Part shown: positions 56,600 through 58,287 of the stretch, piece by piece | Position numbering within the stretch: the stretch's first letter is position 1 | How the letters are laid out: the number at the start of each line of letters is the position of its first letter | Position numbers and translations under genes: made by a program | Notes under the pieces: model-generated | Database searches by the model: none | Told to the model about the DNA's origin: nothing | The model's input: only the letters and a program-made list of their open reading frames with translations | DNA from: Acetobacteraceae bacterium AT-5844 | GTDB taxonomy: Bacteria; Pseudomonadota; Alphaproteobacteria; Acetobacterales; Acetobacteraceae | Assembly (NCBI GenBank): GCA_000245075.1 | Contig: JH599972.1 | Coordinates: forward strand, 163,260-221,546 | Reading direction: 5' to 3' | DNA: 58,287 nucleotides

Positions 56600-57496
56600 A
56601 TGATTCAGATCGCCGGCATTGTCGGAGTCTTCGTCGCCATCTTTGGCGGATACCTCCTCGCAGGCGGCCATTTGGCCGTGATCCTTCATTCCGTAGGGCC
56701 GGAGATGATCATCATCGGCGGCTCCGGCGTGATGACGATGTTGATTTCCTGCGACGGCGCGGGTGTGGCGAAGGTGCTGAAGTCGCTGGGCAAGGTTTTC
56801 AAAGGCCCTCGCTGGCGGCGTACCGATTACAGCGATCTGCTGAGCCTGCTCTACCTGCTGCTGCGTACCCACCAGAAGGAGGGTGCCGCGAAGCTGGAGA
56901 AGCACATCGAAAAGCCTGATGCCTCCCCGATTTTCTCCCGCTATCCGCGAATCGCCCAGGATGTCGCTGTGAGCGGGCTGGTTTGCGACACCATGCGCAC
57001 CATCACGCTCAACAATAAGGACCCGCACCTGGTGGGCGAGATGATGGAAGCCACCATCGAGAAGCGGTCGGCGGAGGAGATGAAACCCGCCAAGGTCCTG
57101 CAGACGGTTGCGGATGCTTTCCCCGCGCTCGGTATCGTCGCCGCGGTGCTCGGCATCATCAAGGCGCTGGGCGCCATTTCCGAAAGCCCTGAGGTTCTGG
57201 GCCGCATGATCGGCTCGGCGCTGGTCGGAACCTTCCTCGGCGTCTTCCTGTCCTATGGTCTTGTTGGTCCGATGGCATCGCGGCTGAAGGGCATCTTCGA
57301 GGAAGAGCGCCGGATGCTGGACGTCGCCCGCGCGGTCATTACGAGCTACCTGCAGAATCTCTCGCCGCAGATTTGCGTCGAGGTGGGCCGGCAGTCCGTG
57401 CCGACGAAGCTGCAGCCGAGCTTTGACGAGATGGAAGAGCAGCTGCGGGAAGCCGGCCGTGTGCGTTCCGACGGCGCCGAGGGTGGCGGGGAGTAA
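56600..57496 (+). CDS. motA: Flagellar motor stator protein MotA
   Basis: This 298-aa stator subunit has four membrane segments: GIVGVFVAIFGGYLLAGG, the next starting VGPEMIIIGGSGVMTML, and a pair in ADAFPALGIVAAVLGIIKALG and GSALVGTFLGVFLSYGLVGPMA. The cytoplasmic loop between them carries charged residues that meet FliG (KRSAEEMKPAKVLQ). The ATG at 56600 follows a gap with two motifs. Its stop shares one base with the next ATG (TAATG). Its partner motB is in another operon. Confidence 0.97.
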   Translation: MIQIAGIVGVFVAIFGGYLLAGGHLAVILHSVGPEMIIIGGSGVMTMLISCDGAGVAKVLKSLGKVFKGPRWRRTDYSDLLSLLYLLLRTHQKEGAAKLEKHIEKPDASPIFSRYPRIAQDVAVSGLVCDTMRTITLNNKDPHLVGEMMEATIEKRSAEEMKPAKVLQTVADAFPALGIVAAVLGIIKALGAISESPEVLGRMIGSALVGTFLGVFLSYGLVGPMASRLKGIFEEERRMLDVARAVITSYLQNLSPQICVEVGRQSVPTKLQPSFDEMEEQLREAGRVRSDGAEGGGE

Positions 57497-58287
57497 TGCC
57501 GGTGCGTCGTCCCTTCTTGCTGGCGGGCGTGGCTTTGCTGCCGCTACTTGGCCAGGCCGCGGCAGCGCAGGAGCCGCCTACCGGCTCGGGCCCCGTGCGG
57601 GTGCGGACAGGCCAGCACACCGACCGTGGGCGTATCGTCCTGCATCTGGGCAATGTGCCGCCCTATGCTGTGCGAAAAGTAAGTGGGGGGTTTGAGCTGC
57701 GCCTGCGAGGCCAGTACCCGCTCGACCTCTCCACCATTCGTCGGCTGAACGAACTCGCCGGCATCGAAGGCCGCCAGGAAGGTGGCGAGACGGTTGTGCT
57801 GCTCCGCACGGAGGGTGAGCAGAACGCTGAGGCCGGTGCTTTCGACGGCATGCTCTATGTCGATTTACGCCCGGCCGGGGCTGCCCGCAGCGCGACAGCG
57901 CTTGAGGCGGCACAGCGTCGACTGCTGGACGATGCGGTGCGTCTTGGCCTGATGAAACCTGAGCAGGCGGCTGCAATGTTGCAGGCAGCCCGCCCCGGCT
58001 CTTCCCCGGCGGAGCCGGCGTCTCCACCCCCGGCCGAACCGGCGCGCGTTGCCGCGGCGGCGCCCGTGACGGTGCCTGCCCCTGCTTCTCCCTCTGCGCC
58101 ACCGCAACAGGTGGCAACCCCCTCCCCTGCTCCGGAAGCGCGACTTTCAATGCCGGACGATCTGGCGGCCCTGAGAGAGGCCGTCATCGCCAAGTTGGCC
58201 GTGCTGAACGGTATACAGTCCCCACCCTCTTCCGGCCCGCAGCCTGCTATGGCTTCACCGCAGCCGCAGCCGCAGCCGCAGCCGCAG
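57496..58287 (+). CDS. AMIN-like exported protein after motA (5' part)
   Basis: The gene starts at an ATG overlapping the motA stop and is open to the window end (264 codons). A signal peptide (PFLLAGVALLPLLGQAAAAQ) is followed by a beta-rich domain (VRVRTGQHTDRGRIVLHLGNVP, GGFELRLRGQYPLDLST, GMLYVDLRP) that resembles AMIN-type domains of alphaproteobacterial envelope proteins. From residue 170 it is Pro/Ala-rich and ends in a PQ repeat at the edge. In related clusters such proteins continue with tetratricopeptide repeats; this cannot be seen here. A motif core at 57671 lies in VRKVS codons with CGA, AAA, GTA and AGT. Translational coupling to motA suggests a stator-linked role. Confidence 0.7.
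   Translation, partial: MPVRRPFLLAGVALLPLLGQAAAAQEPPTGSGPVRVRTGQHTDRGRIVLHLGNVPPYAVRKVSGGFELRLRGQYPLDLSTIRRLNELAGIEGRQEGGETVVLLRTEGEQNAEAGAFDGMLYVDLRPAGAARSATALEAAQRRLLDDAVRLGLMKPEQAAAMLQAARPGSSPAEPASPPPAEPARVAAAAPVTVPAPASPSAPPQQVATPSPAPEARLSMPDDLAALREAVIAKLAVLNGIQSPPSSGPQPAMASPQPQPQPQPQ

Noticed and set aside
1-58287. Insertion sequences, prophage, CRISPR arrays, tRNA or rRNA genes
   Set aside because: None was recognised. No transposase or integrase domain, no regular repeat-spacer array and no cloverleaf-like sequence was seen by eye.
58261-58287. CAGCCG repeat at the window end
   Set aside because: It encodes a PQ run in a proline-rich linker and is a common low-complexity feature, so no special meaning is assigned.

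Overview
The window is GC-rich DNA from an alphaproteobacterium, most likely Acetobacteraceae/Rhodospirillales and Roseomonas-like. This is inferred from the FlbT/FlaF flagellin regulators, an RPA-type plasmid initiator, DUF1217, DUF4170 and DUF6468 proteins, and a trifunctional PutA. No rRNA, tRNA, IS element or CRISPR array was recognised. A plasmid-type initiator and an iteron origin sit beside minCDE and about 45 kb of flagellar genes. The simplest reading is a chromid or large plasmid that carries the motility apparatus.

Layout. (1) 1-8.9 kb holds accessory metabolism: the end of a peptide-type ABC substrate-binding protein, an amidohydrolase, a methyl-accepting chemotaxis protein divergent from putA, then small proteins. 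PutA-type GTTGCA inverted repeats lie in the mcp/putA intergenic region and early in putA. (2) 8.9-10.6 kb is a replication origin: 22-bp-spaced iterons, a DnaA box, 8-bp tandem repeats, an inverted iteron before the initiator gene, and many GANTC sites. (3) 10.66-12.76 kb is minC-minD-minE-xre on the minus strand. (4) 12.9-18.7 kb holds unknown genes, then cheY-cheZ-fliK-flgD. (5) 18.7-24.6 kb holds a FliL-like secreted protein and flgB-flgC-fliE-fliQ-flhA-fliR-flhB on the minus strand. (6) 24.8-32.7 kb holds fliI, a DUF1217 gene, flbT, flaF, flagellin, flgN-like and flgJ-like genes, an unknown gene and a bactofilin. (7) 32.8-39.2 kb holds unknown genes, a duplicated ParB-like protein, fliJ and a serine protease. 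(8) 39.2-45.8 kb is motB-flgE-flgK-flgL-orf-flgI on the minus strand. (9) 45.9-51.3 kb is fliF-fliH-fliN-fliP-orf-fliG-fliK-like on the minus strand, mostly with 4-nt start/stop overlaps. (10) 51.4-58.3 kb is fliL-fliM-DUF6468-motE-like, unknown genes, a lytic transglycosylase, motA and a truncated AMIN-like protein.

Together the genes encode most of a flagellum: export gate, ATPase complex, MS ring, C ring, part of the rod, P ring, hook, junction proteins, filament and stator, plus CheY/CheZ switching. flgF, flgG, flgA, flgH, fliD and fliO were not recognised, and neither was a known flagellar master regulator.

The strongest unexplained signal is a short motif, TTTTCGCAT (core TTTCGCA), in nearly every intergenic region of the flagellar and min section. 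By hand I count 36 cores between 11.9 and 57.7 kb and none in the first 10.9 kb. It often occurs as pairs 22-28 bp apart, and several in-gene copies use AT-rich codons unlike their surroundings. It probably defines a regulon, or a replicon-specific binding system, that ties the unknown genes to motility.
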